The notes: generated by a model from the letters alone, not told the origin. A stretch of 64,000 nucleotides of DNA from Empedobacter stercoris (GCF_025244765.1 NZ_CP104209.1:2238501-2302500); one strand, 5' to 3'. Positions 1 to 8,752 are shown, counted from the stretch's first letter. Made by a program: numbers and translations.

Positions 1-207
1 ATCAATTGCATTTCTACTCGTAAAAATAACTGCAGTAACTTTGCTAAAATCAATCTTTTGTTGTCTAACTTCTTTTGCGTCTATTCCGACAACTTGGATA
101 AATGGTCTAAAATCAATTTTGATTTTATTACTTTTTTCAATCTCGTAGTATGGCGAGTTCTCCGCCTGAGGCGTTGGTTGTGATACTAATATTGATTTAA
201 CTTTCAT
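1..207 (-). CDS. hemD: Uroporphyrinogen-III synthase, N-terminal part (window edge)
   Basis: The minus-strand frame opens with ATG at 207 and stays open to the window edge: 69 codons starting MKVKSILVSQPTP. The early SQP motif, the PYYE segment and the stretch VTAVIFTSRNAID fit the first Rossmann-like half of HemD, which cyclises hydroxymethylbilane to uroporphyrinogen III in haem and sirohaem synthesis. The adjacent DUF4271 gene is its usual flavobacterial neighbour, transcribed in the same direction 7 bp upstream, so both are probably one transcript. The remaining two thirds of the gene lie outside the window. Assignment rests on motif recall and gene order; confidence is good but not absolute. 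Confidence 0.82.
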   Translation of the reverse strand, partial: MKVKSILVSQPTPQAENSPYYEIEKSNKIKIDFRPFIQVVGIDAKEVRQQKIDFSKVTAVIFTSRNAID

Positions 208-214
208 AGTAATT

Positions 215-889
215 TTAGATTACTTTACCAACAATTAACAGCTTTGCTAAAACCATAATAGGTAAAATTTCTAGGGTGCAAAGGTACAAAATATTATAAT
301 ACCAAATTGATTTATTCTTATGAATTTGTTTGGCGTAAATGCTATAAATCTCAAATATTCTATTCAAAAACAACAAAATAAAACCGATGATGATTAAATA
401 ATCTTTGTTAATTTGGGTATAAAAAAATAAAAAGCAAATAACTAATAAAAGCAAAACATTTTTAGCGTTTACATAACTCGAACTTTTCATAAAATAGAGA
501 ATAGAACTAGATTCATAAAATACTTTATAAAAAACGACCTCTATCAATAGTCTGAAAAGCATGATGATACTAATAATTCCAAAGGTTATTCCTAGACGAG
601 ATAAATAATAAAAGTTGAAATTCGGGAGGTGGTTGTAATTAATGTCAAAATAAGAAACCAATAGTAGACTGATCAATAAAACTGTTACAGCATTTACAAT
701 AAAACTAAACAGAGTCGTATTATCGTCCGTAAAATTCATGTATTCGTTTTTATTTGTTAGCGTCTTAAAATTTTTCGCAAACAAATATTTTGTCGCACAA
801 ACCAATAATAAACACATTATCAAAGTAATAAGAATAGTGTCATTGCCAACTGTGTTTTTTCCTATTGAGATTAAATCGTTTGTTTTCAT
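215..889 (-). CDS. DUF4271 multi-spanning membrane protein
   Basis: A 224-residue, strongly hydrophobic protein with about six predicted membrane segments (for example around FSFIVNAVTVLLISLLLVSY and NVLLLLVICFLFF). I start it at the internal ATG at 889 (MKTNDLISIG) because a TAnnTTTG promoter box sits at 898-905, which would put the transcription start inside any longer frame. Size, topology and position between hemD and the divergent mannosyltransferase match DUF4271, a Bacteroidota inner-membrane family of unknown function. No catalytic motif was seen. It probably shares a transcript with hemD. Confidence 0.75.
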   Translation of the reverse strand: MKTNDLISIGKNTVGNDTILITLIMCLLLVCATKYLFAKNFKTLTNKNEYMNFTDDNTTLFSFIVNAVTVLLISLLLVSYFDINYNHLPNFNFYYLSRLGITFGIISIIMLFRLLIEVVFYKVFYESSSILYFMKSSSYVNAKNVLLLLVICFLFFYTQINKDYLIIIGFILLFLNRIFEIYSIYAKQIHKNKSIWYYNILYLCTLEILPIMVLAKLLIVGKVI

Positions 890-897
890 AATTTTTT

Positions 898-905
898 CAA
901 AAATA
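898..905 (-). promoter_or_regulatory. -7 promoter box (TATTTTTG) for DUF4271-hemD
   Basis: On the minus strand the box reads TATTTTTG, an exact match to the Bacteroidota TAnnTTTG -7 consensus. The G is 8 nt before the ATG at 889, so the message would have a leader of only a few nucleotides. I found no TTTG at the expected 17-23 bp upstream. Confidence 0.5.
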
Positions 906-955
906 CAAAACCCTAACAATCTTATAACTATCTTTATGCCCACAAAATTATATTT

Positions 956-1678
956 ATGTCGGACAAATTAGTTATTATCCCGACCTATAACGAAAAAGAA
1001 AACATAGAAGCTATAATCCGCGCTGCTTTAGCGGCTGACGGAGCATTTGATGTATTAATTGTTGATGATAGTTCTCCTGATGGAACAAACGAAATTGTAA
1101 AACGTTTAATTCCTGAGTTTAATGGGCGTTTGCATTTAGAAATTCGAACAACAAAAGATGGTTTGGGGCGTGCTTATGTACATGGTTTTAAATGGGCTTT
1201 AGCCAATAATTACGAATTTATTTTCGAAATGGATGCCGATTTTTCTCATAATCCAAATGATTTGCCACGTTTGTATCAAGCTTTGGCTGATGGTGCTGAT
1301 TTAGCAATTGGTTCTCGCTATTCTAATGGCGTTAATGTTGTTAATTGGCCTATGAACAGAGTTTTGTTATCTTATTTTGCTTCAAAATATGTTCGTGTTA
1401 TTACGCGTTTACCTGTTCATGATGCAACAGCAGGATTCGTAGGTTATCGTGCAAATGTTTTAAAAACATTAGATTTAGATAAAATTAAATTTAAAGGTTA
1501 TGGATTTCAGATTGAAATGAAATACAAAACATGGATCAAGAAATTTAAACTAAAAGAAGTCCCTATTATATTTACGGACAGAACGTTGGGAGAGTCAAAA
1601 ATTAGTTCTGATATTATTGGGGAAGCTGTTTTTGGCGTAATTTCGTTGCGAATAAGACATATATTTGGACAATTATGA
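956..1678 (+). CDS. Polyprenol monophosphomannose synthase-like glycosyltransferase (GT2)
   Basis: A 240-residue GT2 enzyme. N-terminal IPTYNEKENIEAII and VDDSSPDGT bind the nucleotide sugar, and EMDADFSHNP carries the DxD metal site. These are the hallmarks of dolichol/polyprenol-phosphate mannosyltransferases of the DPM1 type, which transfer mannose from GDP-mannose to a lipid carrier for protein or glycan mannosylation at the membrane. There is no C-terminal membrane domain, as in the soluble DPM1 class. It is divergent from DUF4271 and overlaps the DUF4296 gene by 4 bp (ATGA), so the two are translationally coupled. This neighbourhood recurs in flavobacteria. The sugar specificity is inferred from the family. 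Confidence 0.85.
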   Translation: MSDKLVIIPTYNEKENIEAIIRAALAADGAFDVLIVDDSSPDGTNEIVKRLIPEFNGRLHLEIRTTKDGLGRAYVHGFKWALANNYEFIFEMDADFSHNPNDLPRLYQALADGADLAIGSRYSNGVNVVNWPMNRVLLSYFASKYVRVITRLPVHDATAGFVGYRANVLKTLDLDKIKFKGYGFQIEMKYKTWIKKFKLKEVPIIFTDRTLGESKISSDIIGEAVFGVISLRIRHIFGQL

Positions 1679-2055
1679 AGTATTTGTATGTAGCAATTAT
1701 TTTATTTTTAGGAGTATTTAGTTGTGCTCCCAAAAATTATGAAAAACCAAAAGATCTTATCGGAAAGTCTGATATGATAGATATTTTGACAGATTTATAC
1801 ATTAGCCAACAAGGTTTGCAAATGTATCCAATTCAAAATGAAGATCAAAGCCTTGTTTTAGCGAAAGACGCAGTAGACATTTTGAATGCTTATGATGTTT
1901 CAATAAATACTTTCCAAGAAAGTTACAAGTATTATATGATGCAACCAGAAAAAATGAAAAAGATGTTGGATGAGGTTAAAAATAATCTTGAGGATAAATT
2001 ATCCAAAGAAGAAAAAGAACGTCAAAACACTCAAAAAAAGGTAGTATCCCACTAA
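1675..2055 (+). CDS. DUF4296 lipoprotein, C-terminus altered by IS insertion
   Basis: A 126-residue secreted protein with a lipoprotein signal (hydrophobic segment, then VFSCAPK with the lipidated Cys near residue 17). The body is helical with a charged tail. Gene order after a DPM1-type GT2 identifies it as DUF4296, an envelope family of unknown function. An IS256-family element begins at 2040, so the final codons (K-V-V-S-H-stop) come from the IS left end. Joining the frame across the two target-site copies restores codons for N-N-L-E-E-F-K-P-Q and a TAA at 3437-3439. The ancestral protein was therefore four residues longer, and only the extreme tail has changed. It is probably still functional. 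Confidence 0.8.
   Translation: MKYLYVAIILFLGVFSCAPKNYEKPKDLIGKSDMIDILTDLYISQQGLQMYPIQNEDQSLVLAKDAVDILNAYDVSINTFQESYKYYMMQPEKMKKMLDEVKNNLEDKLSKEEKERQNTQKKVVSH
2032..2039. repeat. Left target-site duplication of the IS256 element
   Basis: CAAAAAAA immediately left of the IS end at 2040; an identical 8-mer lies at 3404-3411 immediately right of the other end. Eight bases is within the usual 8-9 bp for IS256-family elements. Confidence 0.8.
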
Positions 2056-2154
2056 CTGTGTAAGTTAAAAAGTTATTCTGATAAATTTTGAGCCCTTAAT
2101 GCTCAAAAAATTTATTGGCAATAACTTTTTATTATTTTTAAACATTATACAGTT

Positions 2155-3357
2155 ATGACTAACAAAGAAGATTTATTAAACAACAAGGATTTTTTAAAAT
2201 CCTTTAAGAATGGTGAAGATTTAACATCTTTCTTCAAAGAACTCCACAAGAAGGCCGTAGAACACATGCTTGATGCAGAACTGGATAGCCATCTGGACAA
2301 CGAAAAACATGATAAAAGCATCGATGGTAATTATCGAAACGGACATGGAACCAAAAAGATAAAATCCTCATTCGGTGAATCCGAGATAAAAGTTCCAAGA
2401 GATCGTGAAGGTAGTTTTGAGCCTGCATTAGTTCCCAAAAGGCACAACATCATTGATGGTTTAGAAAACATCATCATCTCGTTTTATGCCAAAGGAATGA
2501 GTGTTTCGGACATTGAAGAGCAGATTAAAGAAATGTATGATTTTGATGTTTCCACTTCGACAATTTCCAGAATAACAAACGCAGTAGCCAGTGAAGTTGT
2601 AGCTTGGCAGAATCGACCGTTAGACGATGTTTATCTGATTGTTTGGATGGATGGGATTGTTTTTAAGGTTCGCGAGAACTCAAAAGTCATTAACAAAACC
2701 ATTTATTTAGCTGTTGGTTTAAATCGTGAAGGCAGAAAAGAAGTCCTCGGCATGTGGCTTGGAAAGAACGAAAGTTCTAGCTTTTGGATGAGCGTTCTCA
2801 CGGATTTAAAAGCTCGTGGCGTAGAAGACATTCTCATTACAGCTACTGATAATTTGAACGGATTTACAGACACCATCCGCTCGGTTTTTCCTGAATCTCA
2901 AACCCAAATATGTGTGGTTCATCAGATTAGAAACGCTTGTAAATACGTGGTTTGGAAGGATAGAAAAGAGTTTTCTGCAGATATGAAACATATTTATACT
3001 GCACCCAACAAAGACGCTGCCAAAGCCGCTTTAGAAGATTTTGCCACAAAATGGGAAGGGAAATATCTTTACGCAATCCAATCCTGGAGAAACAACTGGG
3101 ACGAACTAACCGTATTTTTTGACTTCCCAATGGAAATCCGTAAAATCATTTATACGACTAATTTAATCGAAAATCTGAACGGAAAAATCAGAAAATATAC
3201 CAAAAACAAAATGTCTTTTCCTACTGACGATGCGGTATTGAAGTCTGTTTATTTAGCACTCAAGGAATCAACTAAAAAATGGACAATGCCTATTCATAAT
3301 TGGGGTATTGTTCTTAACCAATTTATGCTTATTTTTGAAAAAAGGCTCAGATTATAA
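2155..3357 (+). CDS. IS256-family (mutator-type) transposase
   Basis: A 400-residue DDE transposase. The N-terminal region ([30 protein letters not shown], then [11 protein letters not shown]) is the classic start of IS256/Mutator transposases. Catalytic residues are visible in the order of the family: Asp in VWMDGIVFK, Asp in TATDNLNGF, then the C/H motif CVVHQIRNA, and Glu in [13 protein letters not shown]. Length matches the usual 390-420 residues and no frameshift or stop interrupts it. It acts on the flanking 35-bp ends by a copy-out mechanism in this family. There is an 80-bp gap between the left inverted repeat and the start codon. Confidence 0.95.
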   Translation: MTNKEDLLNNKDFLKSFKNGEDLTSFFKELHKKAVEHMLDAELDSHLDNEKHDKSIDGNYRNGHGTKKIKSSFGESEIKVPRDREGSFEPALVPKRHNIIDGLENIIISFYAKGMSVSDIEEQIKEMYDFDVSTSTISRITNAVASEVVAWQNRPLDDVYLIVWMDGIVFKVRENSKVINKTIYLAVGLNREGRKEVLGMWLGKNESSSFWMSVLTDLKARGVEDILITATDNLNGFTDTIRSVFPESQTQICVVHQIRNACKYVVWKDRKEFSADMKHIYTAPNKDAAKAALEDFATKWEGKYLYAIQSWRNNWDELTVFFDFPMEIRKIIYTTNLIENLNGKIRKYTKNKMSFPTDDAVLKSVYLALKESTKKWTMPIHNWGIVLNQFMLIFEKRLRL

Positions 3358-3368
3358 AATCTAAGCCC

Positions 3369-3403
3369 AACTTTTTAACTTACACACTTTATAGGATAGT
3401 GTC
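3369..3403. repeat. Right terminal inverted repeat of the IS256 element
   Basis: The reverse complement begins GACACTATCC and continues into TGTGTAAGTTAAAAAGTT. It pairs without gaps with 2040-2074, which begins GGTAGTATCC. The right target-site copy CAAAAAAA follows at 3404-3411. Confidence 0.88.
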
Positions 3404-3443
3404 CAAAAAAATAATTTAGAAGAGTTCAAACCTCAATAAAAAA

Positions 3444-3476
3444 AGCCTCAAGTTTAGATGATTTGAGGCTTTTTTT
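3444..3476 (+). terminator. Bidirectional terminator, originally of the DUF4296 operon
   Basis: The 8-bp stem AGCCTCAA / TTGAGGCT is followed by a T-run and preceded by an A-run, so it works on both strands. It lies 5 bp past the ancestral DUF4296 stop codon and directly before the end of the convergent thioesterase gene. Confidence 0.75.
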
Positions 3477-3482
3477 ATGTAA

Positions 3483-4004
3483 TTATTCTGTTATAAATAG
3501 TGATTTCAATTCAAGCGCATCCGCAGGTTGCATACGTCCTGCTAAAATTAAACTTAATTGTTTACGACGCAAAGCTGCTTCGTAACGTTCAATTTCTTGT
3601 TCAGTTTCAGGAATTAATTCAGGTACTTTTACAGGTTTATTGTCGTTATCAACTGCGACAAAAGTGTAAATTCCACTATTTGTTTGGTTGTAAATACAGT
3701 TTTCGTAATCGTATACATAAACATCGACATACACTTCCATCGAAGAATTGAATGCTCGTGTAACTTTAGATTCTAATTTTATTGTACTTCCCATAGGTAT
3801 AGGAATATTGAATGCAACATGGTTCACACTTGCAGTTACAACTAAGAAACTTCCACCATGCATTTTTGCAGAGATTGATGAAATTCGGTCCATAGAAGCT
3901 AACAATTCACCTCCGAACATATTTCCTAAATTGTTGGTTTCATTTGGTAAAACCAAATTTGTCATTACAGCTAATGATTCTTTTGCTGTTTTTGCTTTCG
4001 CCAT
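3483..4004 (-). CDS. Acyl-CoA thioesterase, hotdog fold
   Basis: A protein of about 173 residues from the preferred ATG at 4004 (MAKAKTAKES); a longer frame from 4034 adds ten unlikely residues. LPNETNNLGNMFGGELLASMD is the hotdog active-site helix of the YciA/BFIT acyl-CoA hydrolases, with the catalytic Asn/Asp region in the first third. VTASVNHVAFNIPIPMGS is the CoA-side strand. It should hydrolyse acyl-CoA esters to free acid and CoA in the cytoplasm. It lies downstream of the SPOR-protein gene on the same strand, separated by a long hairpin at 4055-4107, so it may be co-transcribed with partial termination. A second family member lies at 26813-27232. Confidence 0.85.
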   Translation of the reverse strand: MAKAKTAKESLAVMTNLVLPNETNNLGNMFGGELLASMDRISSISAKMHGGSFLVVTASVNHVAFNIPIPMGSTIKLESKVTRAFNSSMEVYVDVYVYDYENCIYNQTNSGIYTFVAVDNDNKPVKVPELIPETEQEIERYEAALRRKQLSLILAGRMQPADALELKSLFITE

Positions 4005-4054
4005 AAACTTTTGTTTGTTGTTTGCAAATTTCAATAAAATAAACGAGTTTCTTT

Positions 4055-4107
4055 ATACCATCAATAAAATAAGCTATCCACAGGATAGCTTATTTTATTG
4101 ATGGTAT
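4055..4107. repeat. 25-bp perfect inverted repeat (very strong hairpin)
   Basis: Arms 4055-4079 and 4083-4107 are exact reverse complements with a 3-nt loop (ACA). It lies between the SPOR gene stop (4121) and the thioesterase start (4004). Neither side has a clear T-run, so it is not a textbook intrinsic terminator. It could be an attenuator, an RNA-processing or stability element, or a terminator of the AT-stem kind. Confidence 0.85.
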
Positions 4108-4120
4108 TTTAAAAGGTAAA

Positions 4121-5275
4121 TTAATTTTCAGTTCTAACCCATGTTCCGGGCGACTTTTTATTTACATCATTCATATATTTTTGTGCATCATCTATATTAT
4201 TAAAGCTATTGTATGTAACATAGTAATAGCGACCTTTTACATAGTTGATTTCAGCATTTTTGTAACCTTGTTTTTTCAATTCGCCCAACAATCTATCTGC
4301 ATCTTCTTGTCTTTTCAAAGAAGCAGCGATAACTTGGTATTTTTTATTTGAAGTTTTTACAGTTGATTTTGTTGTACTATCTTTTTTATCAACATTTTTT
4401 ACATCTTCTTTTTCTGGTGATTCAATCTTCGTTATTTTTTTTGTTTCAGTTTTAACGATTTCTTTTGATGAAGGTTTTTCTTTTACAATTGCAGTTATTT
4501 CCTTATCCGTTTCATTCAGTTTAGTTTCTTTTACAACTGTAATTTCAACTTTTTTTGGTGTTTCAATTGTATCTGTTTTTGTTACTGTTTCAGCAATTTG
4601 ATATTCGACTAAAGAAGGTTCAGTAATCGTTTGTGGCATATTATAAACGTCATATTGCACAGAAACTTTTTCAGTTTGTTTTGTTTCATTTTGGCCAATC
4701 ATTGGCAAAACTAAACCGCTCCATTGTTTATTTACAAATTTTTGTACAGGTTGCGGCGTATTAAAATATAGAAAGCCACCAACTATAATAGGAATTATAG
4801 AGGCTGCTGCTAAAAATTTAGACATGTGTTTGTTTGATGTTTTAGCTTTAGATGAATCTAAAATGTAATTGGCTTGTAGATTTGAAAGCCCATAAGCGGC
4901 AACGAAATAATTTTGAGCATTTTCTGGTTTGAAGTCAATTTTTCCTGCTTCATTAAATTTTAATGAGCCAATATTTTGTAAGGTTAGAATTTTCCCATTT
5001 TTCAAATGTTCTTGCCAAAAATAAACCTGTTCATTCAAAAATGTTTGCGCATTTTCAAAAGACATGGGTTCATCTTGTACAATTTTATTCACCAAAACTC
5101 CATCACTTTTTGTTAAAGTCGAATTGAAAGAAAGTTCTTTTCTTGGTGGAATAAAAGTATTCGTTTTCTCGTCGAATGCTACAGACGCTGCATTTGAAAT
5201 AAACGCACCAAAGTTCGGAACGATTACACAATCGTGCTGAAATAATAATTGACTTATATGCTCTTCTAACCTCAT
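4121..5275 (-). CDS. HU-CCDC81-like / SPOR-domain membrane protein
   Basis: A 384-residue protein. Residues 1-130 (EEHISQLLFQHDCVIVPNFGAFI) match the bacterial CCDC81-type HU-like domain. Residues about 152-172 form one membrane segment (FLAAASIIPIIVGGFLYF). A Lys/Glu/Thr-rich linker spans about 190-305, and the C-terminal 75 residues are a SPOR domain (YQVIAASLKRQEDADRLL ending in TWVRTEN) that binds denuded septal peptidoglycan. The topology puts the HU-like part in the cytoplasm and SPOR in the periplasm, suggesting a DNA-envelope or cell-division link; that role is inferred. It is divergent from dprA, as is usual in flavobacteria. Confidence 0.85.
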   Translation of the reverse strand: MRLEEHISQLLFQHDCVIVPNFGAFISNAASVAFDEKTNTFIPPRKELSFNSTLTKSDGVLVNKIVQDEPMSFENAQTFLNEQVYFWQEHLKNGKILTLQNIGSLKFNEAGKIDFKPENAQNYFVAAYGLSNLQANYILDSSKAKTSNKHMSKFLAAASIIPIIVGGFLYFNTPQPVQKFVNKQWSGLVLPMIGQNETKQTEKVSVQYDVYNMPQTITEPSLVEYQIAETVTKTDTIETPKKVEITVVKETKLNETDKEITAIVKEKPSSKEIVKTETKKITKIESPEKEDVKNVDKKDSTTKSTVKTSNKKYQVIAASLKRQEDADRLLGELKKQGYKNAEINYVKGRYYYVTYNSFNNIDDAQKYMNDVNKKSPGTWVRTEN

Positions 5276-5364
5276 ACTACGAAATTAACATTTTTTTTAA
5301 ATTCTGCAAAAAAATAAATACTTAAAATACTACTTAGTTGGTTTAATATTAATAATTTAACAAA

Positions 5365-6462
5365 ATGAAAACCGATTTACCTTATATTTTAGCACTTTCT
5401 TTTCAGAAAAGAATTGGCGATATCACAGCCCGAAAAATTATTCAATTTTTTGGTTCGGCAGAAGCTGCTTGGAATTGTAAACCAAAAGATTTGATGCAAA
5501 TTTCGGGAATTGGTCAGCAAATAAGCAAAGATTTTGGTCAAAAAAAATGGTTAGAATTGGCTTTTAACGAAATCGAATATTGTGAAAATAATCATATTCG
5601 TATTTTAACTTTTTACGACGATACCTATCCACAGCTGTTAAAAGAGTGTATTGATGCGCCTTTGGTACTTTTTTGTAAAGGAAATTTAGAGTTCAATCAT
5701 TTTAATAATAAAAAGATTTCAATCGTTGGAACTCGAAAAATGACCAATTATGGACGAGGTTTTATTGCTGAATTAATTGAAGGTTTAGCAGATTTTGATG
5801 TAACTATTGTTAGTGGATTAGCGTATGGTTGCGATATAGAAGCGCATACAAATGCACTTAAAAATAAGTTGGTAACTTGGTCAGTGATGGGAACTAATTT
5901 CGAACGAATTTATCCTGCAGCTCACAAGATTATTGCAGTAGAAATGTTACAAAAAGGAGGTTGGATTACTGAACAACCAAGTTTTAAAGCTGGCGCTCCT
6001 GAATCATTTCTTCAACGAAATCGTATCATTGCAGGATTGTCCGATATTACAATAGTAGTAGAATCAGCTTTTAAAGGAGGAAGTTTGGTAACCGCTAAAT
6101 TCGCAAATGAATACAATCGAGAAGTGTTTGCTTTACCTGGAAAAACAACAGATGCATTAAGTGTTGGATGTAATTATTTGATTAAATCTCATCAAGCTTA
6201 TTTAGTGGAAAACTCGAAAGATATTATTGATTATTTTAATTTCAATTCACAGAAAAAATCAAAACAAATAGATCTATTTATTGAAATTTCTGATGATGAA
6301 AAAGTGATTGTAAATTACTTGAAAAAAAACGGAAAGCAACACATCGATAAAATGTCTTTTGAATTGAATATGAAATCGTATGAGTTAATGCCTTTGTTGT
6401 TAGATTTGGAGTTGAAACAAATTATTTCTACACTTCCAGGGAAGTTTTATGATTTATTGTAA
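5365..6462 (+). CDS. dprA: DNA-processing protein DprA
   Basis: A 365-residue protein. An N-terminal helix-hairpin-helix-like region (DLMQISGIGQQISKDFG) is followed by the extended Rossmann fold with VGTRKMTNYG, SGLAYGCDIEAHTNAL, QRNRIIAGLSD and LPGKTTDALSVGCNYLI, and a C-terminal winged-helix domain (DEKVIVNYLKKNGKQHID). These are the order and motifs of DprA/Smf, which binds incoming single-stranded DNA and loads RecA during transformation. The length is normal. It is the first gene of a dprA-porZ-recO run. Competence itself cannot be judged from this window. Confidence 0.93.
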   Translation: MKTDLPYILALSFQKRIGDITARKIIQFFGSAEAAWNCKPKDLMQISGIGQQISKDFGQKKWLELAFNEIEYCENNHIRILTFYDDTYPQLLKECIDAPLVLFCKGNLEFNHFNNKKISIVGTRKMTNYGRGFIAELIEGLADFDVTIVSGLAYGCDIEAHTNALKNKLVTWSVMGTNFERIYPAAHKIIAVEMLQKGGWITEQPSFKAGAPESFLQRNRIIAGLSDITIVVESAFKGGSLVTAKFANEYNREVFALPGKTTDALSVGCNYLIKSHQAYLVENSKDIIDYFNFNSQKKSKQIDLFIEISDDEKVIVNYLKKNGKQHIDKMSFELNMKSYELMPLLLDLELKQIISTLPGKFYDLL

Positions 6463-6506
6463 TAATAAATACAATTTTTATCCAATTATTTTGTTATAAA
6501 TTACAG

Positions 6507-6514
6507 TATTTTTG
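6507..6514 (+). promoter_or_regulatory. -7 promoter box (TATTTTTG) close to the porZ start
   Basis: An exact TAnnTTTG match six bases before the ATG at 6521. Transcription would begin at or next to the start codon, giving a leaderless or nearly leaderless porZ message. No -33 TTTG is visible at 17-23 bp. Confidence 0.45.
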
Positions 6515-6520
6515 TGCATT

Positions 6521-8752
6521 ATGAAGACAAAATTGTTCATTTTCATCACCATGATTTTCACAAGTTTAAACGCTCAAAATGATAAAGCGCGTTGGAACGA
6601 TCTTTTTTCTTACAGCAATGTAAAATTGTTGGAAGAAGTAAATGGTGTAATTTATTGTGGTACCGAAAACGGGATATTCTTATTTAATCCTAAAAATCCA
6701 ACAAATGATTGGATTAAGTTGAATAAAACCAATTTTTTGAATAATGTGGGAGTTTCTGCAATGGCTTATGATAAAGAGTCAGATTCGTTTTTAGTAGGTT
6801 ATGAAAATGGAGGATTAGATTTATTGAAATCTGGTGAATCGACGATGGTGCTGGATATTAAATGGAATGGATTTAACGGAATTAAAAAAATCAACCATAT
6901 TCTTATAAATGACGGAATTGCGTTTATTTCTGGTGCTTTTGGGATTGTTTCCTACGATCTGAAAGATGAAGAATTTAAAGAAACAACACGTACAAATACA
7001 GCTGTTGTAAATGATGCAACAATTAACGGGACAACTCTTTATATTGCAACAGATAAAGGAATCTATTCGAGCGAATTATCGGATAAGAATTTGAATGATC
7101 CGGATTTTACAAGTTGGGGAAGTCCTATTGTTACAGGGGATATTTCGAATATAGAATTGTTTGAAAAAGAGATTTATTATTCAGTAGAAAATGAATTAAA
7201 AACAATTTCTGGAACTCCTGTTTCTGGAGCTTTTAATTTTATTGAAGATTTAAAATTATCAAAAGATCAATTAATCATTACTCAAACGAATCAAGTTTCG
7301 GACTCTAACGGTCAAAATTATACTAAAACAGATCAAGATGGAAATGTTGTAAATTTCAATACTGCTATTTCTATTGGTGATGAAGTTTATGGAGGTTCAG
7401 TAAATCATGGAATTATTAATTTATCTAATCTTGAAGAATTTTATCCCGATGGACCATTTAACAATAAAGCTTGGTCGGTTACAACAAAAAATGGCAAAGT
7501 ATGGATTGCACCAGGAGGAACAGAAGCTTATACGAATGTTTTAAATAATAGAGATGGTTTTTATTACTTTGATATGAAGAAATGGAACAACTTTAGTTCT
7601 AAAGAAATTTTTGATATTAGAGATGTTTTAAGAATAGCTGCTCATCCAGATAAAGACAATAATACCTTTATAGTTTCATCATTTAATAAGTATGGACGTG
7701 ATGGAAATGGACGGACAGATTTATTAGAATTTGATGCAGATTTAAAACCTAAGAAAATTATTAATAATCAGTTTCCAAGTTCAAGAATTTCTGGATTAGC
7801 TTATGATAAATTAGGAAACTTACATATAGGCGCTTCATATCCTGATGGAAAAAGCCCGGATTATAATTCAGCATATTATGTAGAGAGAAGTAAAAATGGT
7901 ACGTGGAAAAGTAATAATGTTGATAAAACTTCTGCTATTGTAGCGCTTTCTCCTGATTTTTCGGATACTTATACCTATTATCCAAGTGGTAGAAATGGAG
8001 GAGGAGTTACAGTTTTAAACAAAAAACATGAAATTGTAACAACTTTGACAACTACCAATAAGTTACCTGTTAATAATGTTTTGACTGTTGCAAATGATAG
8101 ATTAAATAATTTATGGATTGGGACAGAACAAGGTTTAGTCGTTTTATACGGAGCTGATAATGCTGTAAGTTCTAATAATATTATAGCAGAACCAATTGTT
8201 ATTATTCAAGATGGAATTCCAGAAGCCTTATTAACAGATGTGGGTATTTATTCCATAAAAGTTGATAATGCAAACAGAAAATGGATTGCAACAAATGGAG
8301 CAGGCGTATATTATGTTTCGGAGAGTGGAGAAGAAACAAAACTACATTTCACCTCTAAAAATTCGCCTTTACCTTCTGATATAGTGTACGATGTTTCGAT
8401 TGATGAAACCACAGGAAAGGTATTTTTTGCAACCGAAAAAGGTGTGGTTTCTTATAATGGTGATGTTTCGATGGAAACCAATAACTTTAATGATGCAATT
8501 GCATATCCAAATCCGTATCGTCCAGAATATACAGGGAATATTACAATTAAAAATCTTCCAAATAGAGCTTTAGTTAAAATTACAGATATTGTTGGAAATT
8601 TACTTTTTGAGAAAAAAGCAGATGGAGGAGTGATAGAATGGAATACAAACAATTCGAAAGGAAAACCAGTAGCTTCTGGAATTTACTTAGTTTTGATGAC
8701 AAATGCAGATGGTACCGAAACTAAAACATTGAAACTTGCAGTTGTTAGATAA
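6521..8752 (+). CDS. porZ: Type IX secretion protein PorZ (beta-propeller, sorting domain)
   Basis: A 743-residue secreted protein; I start at ATG 6521 (MKTKLFIFITMIF) because the upstream TTG lies inside the promoter box. After the signal peptide come repeated propeller blades of the two-component-regulator type (IYCGTENGIFLFNP, NLWIGTEQGLVVLYG, RKWIATNGAGVYYVS). The last ~85 residues are a type A-like C-terminal domain (AYPNPYRPEYTGNITIKN to LKLAVVR). Propellers plus CTD, and the position between dprA and recO, identify PorZ, a surface component of the T9SS attachment complex that processes cargo and binds A-LPS in Porphyromonas. A generic two-component sensor is excluded by the lack of kinase domains. 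It overlaps recO by one base (TAATG). Confidence 0.82.
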   Translation: MKTKLFIFITMIFTSLNAQNDKARWNDLFSYSNVKLLEEVNGVIYCGTENGIFLFNPKNPTNDWIKLNKTNFLNNVGVSAMAYDKESDSFLVGYENGGLDLLKSGESTMVLDIKWNGFNGIKKINHILINDGIAFISGAFGIVSYDLKDEEFKETTRTNTAVVNDATINGTTLYIATDKGIYSSELSDKNLNDPDFTSWGSPIVTGDISNIELFEKEIYYSVENELKTISGTPVSGAFNFIEDLKLSKDQLIITQTNQVSDSNGQNYTKTDQDGNVVNFNTAISIGDEVYGGSVNHGIINLSNLEEFYPDGPFNNKAWSVTTKNGKVWIAPGGTEAYTNVLNNRDGFYYFDMKKWNNFSSKEIFDIRDVLRIAAHPDKDNNTFIVSSFNKYGRDGNGRTDLLEFDADLKPKKIINNQFPSSRISGLAYDKLGNLHIGASYPDGKSPDYNSAYYVERSKNGTWKSNNVDKTSAIVALSPDFSDTYTYYPSGRNGGGVTVLNKKHEIVTTLTTTNKLPVNNVLTVANDRLNNLWIGTEQGLVVLYGADNAVSSNNIIAEPIVIIQDGIPEALLTDVGIYSIKVDNANRKWIATNGAGVYYVSESGEETKLHFTSKNSPLPSDIVYDVSIDETTGKVFFATEKGVVSYNGDVSMETNNFNDAIAYPNPYRPEYTGNITIKNLPNRALVKITDIVGNLLFEKKADGGVIEWNTNNSKGKPVASGIYLVLMTNADGTETKTLKLAVVR

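Larger units (their letters stand above)
2040..3403 (+). mobile_element. Complete IS256-family insertion sequence (1,364 bp)
   Basis: The element is bounded by 35-bp imperfect inverted repeats at 2040-2074 and 3369-3403. Their inner 18 bases (TGTGTAAGTTAAAAAGTT) are identical in inverted orientation, and the outer 17 match at about ten positions. It contains one intact transposase gene and is flanked by an 8-bp direct target duplication (CAAAAAAA). The target is an A-run in the 3' end of the DUF4296 gene. The perfect target duplication and the intact transposase suggest a fairly recent insertion. The name of the specific IS could not be assigned without ISfinder. Confidence 0.93.

Noticed and set aside
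738-971. 77-codon plus-strand frame over the DUF4271 gene start
   Set aside because: Shadow of the minus-strand gene, and it overlaps the start of the mannosyltransferase.
3500-4101. Two plus-strand frames (83 and 117 codons) over the first thioesterase gene
   Set aside because: Antisense shadows of a gene with clear hotdog motifs; one runs into the long hairpin.
6521-8752. Hybrid two-component regulator because of propeller repeats
   Set aside because: No membrane, kinase or receiver domain; C-terminal sorting-like domain and gene order fit PorZ.
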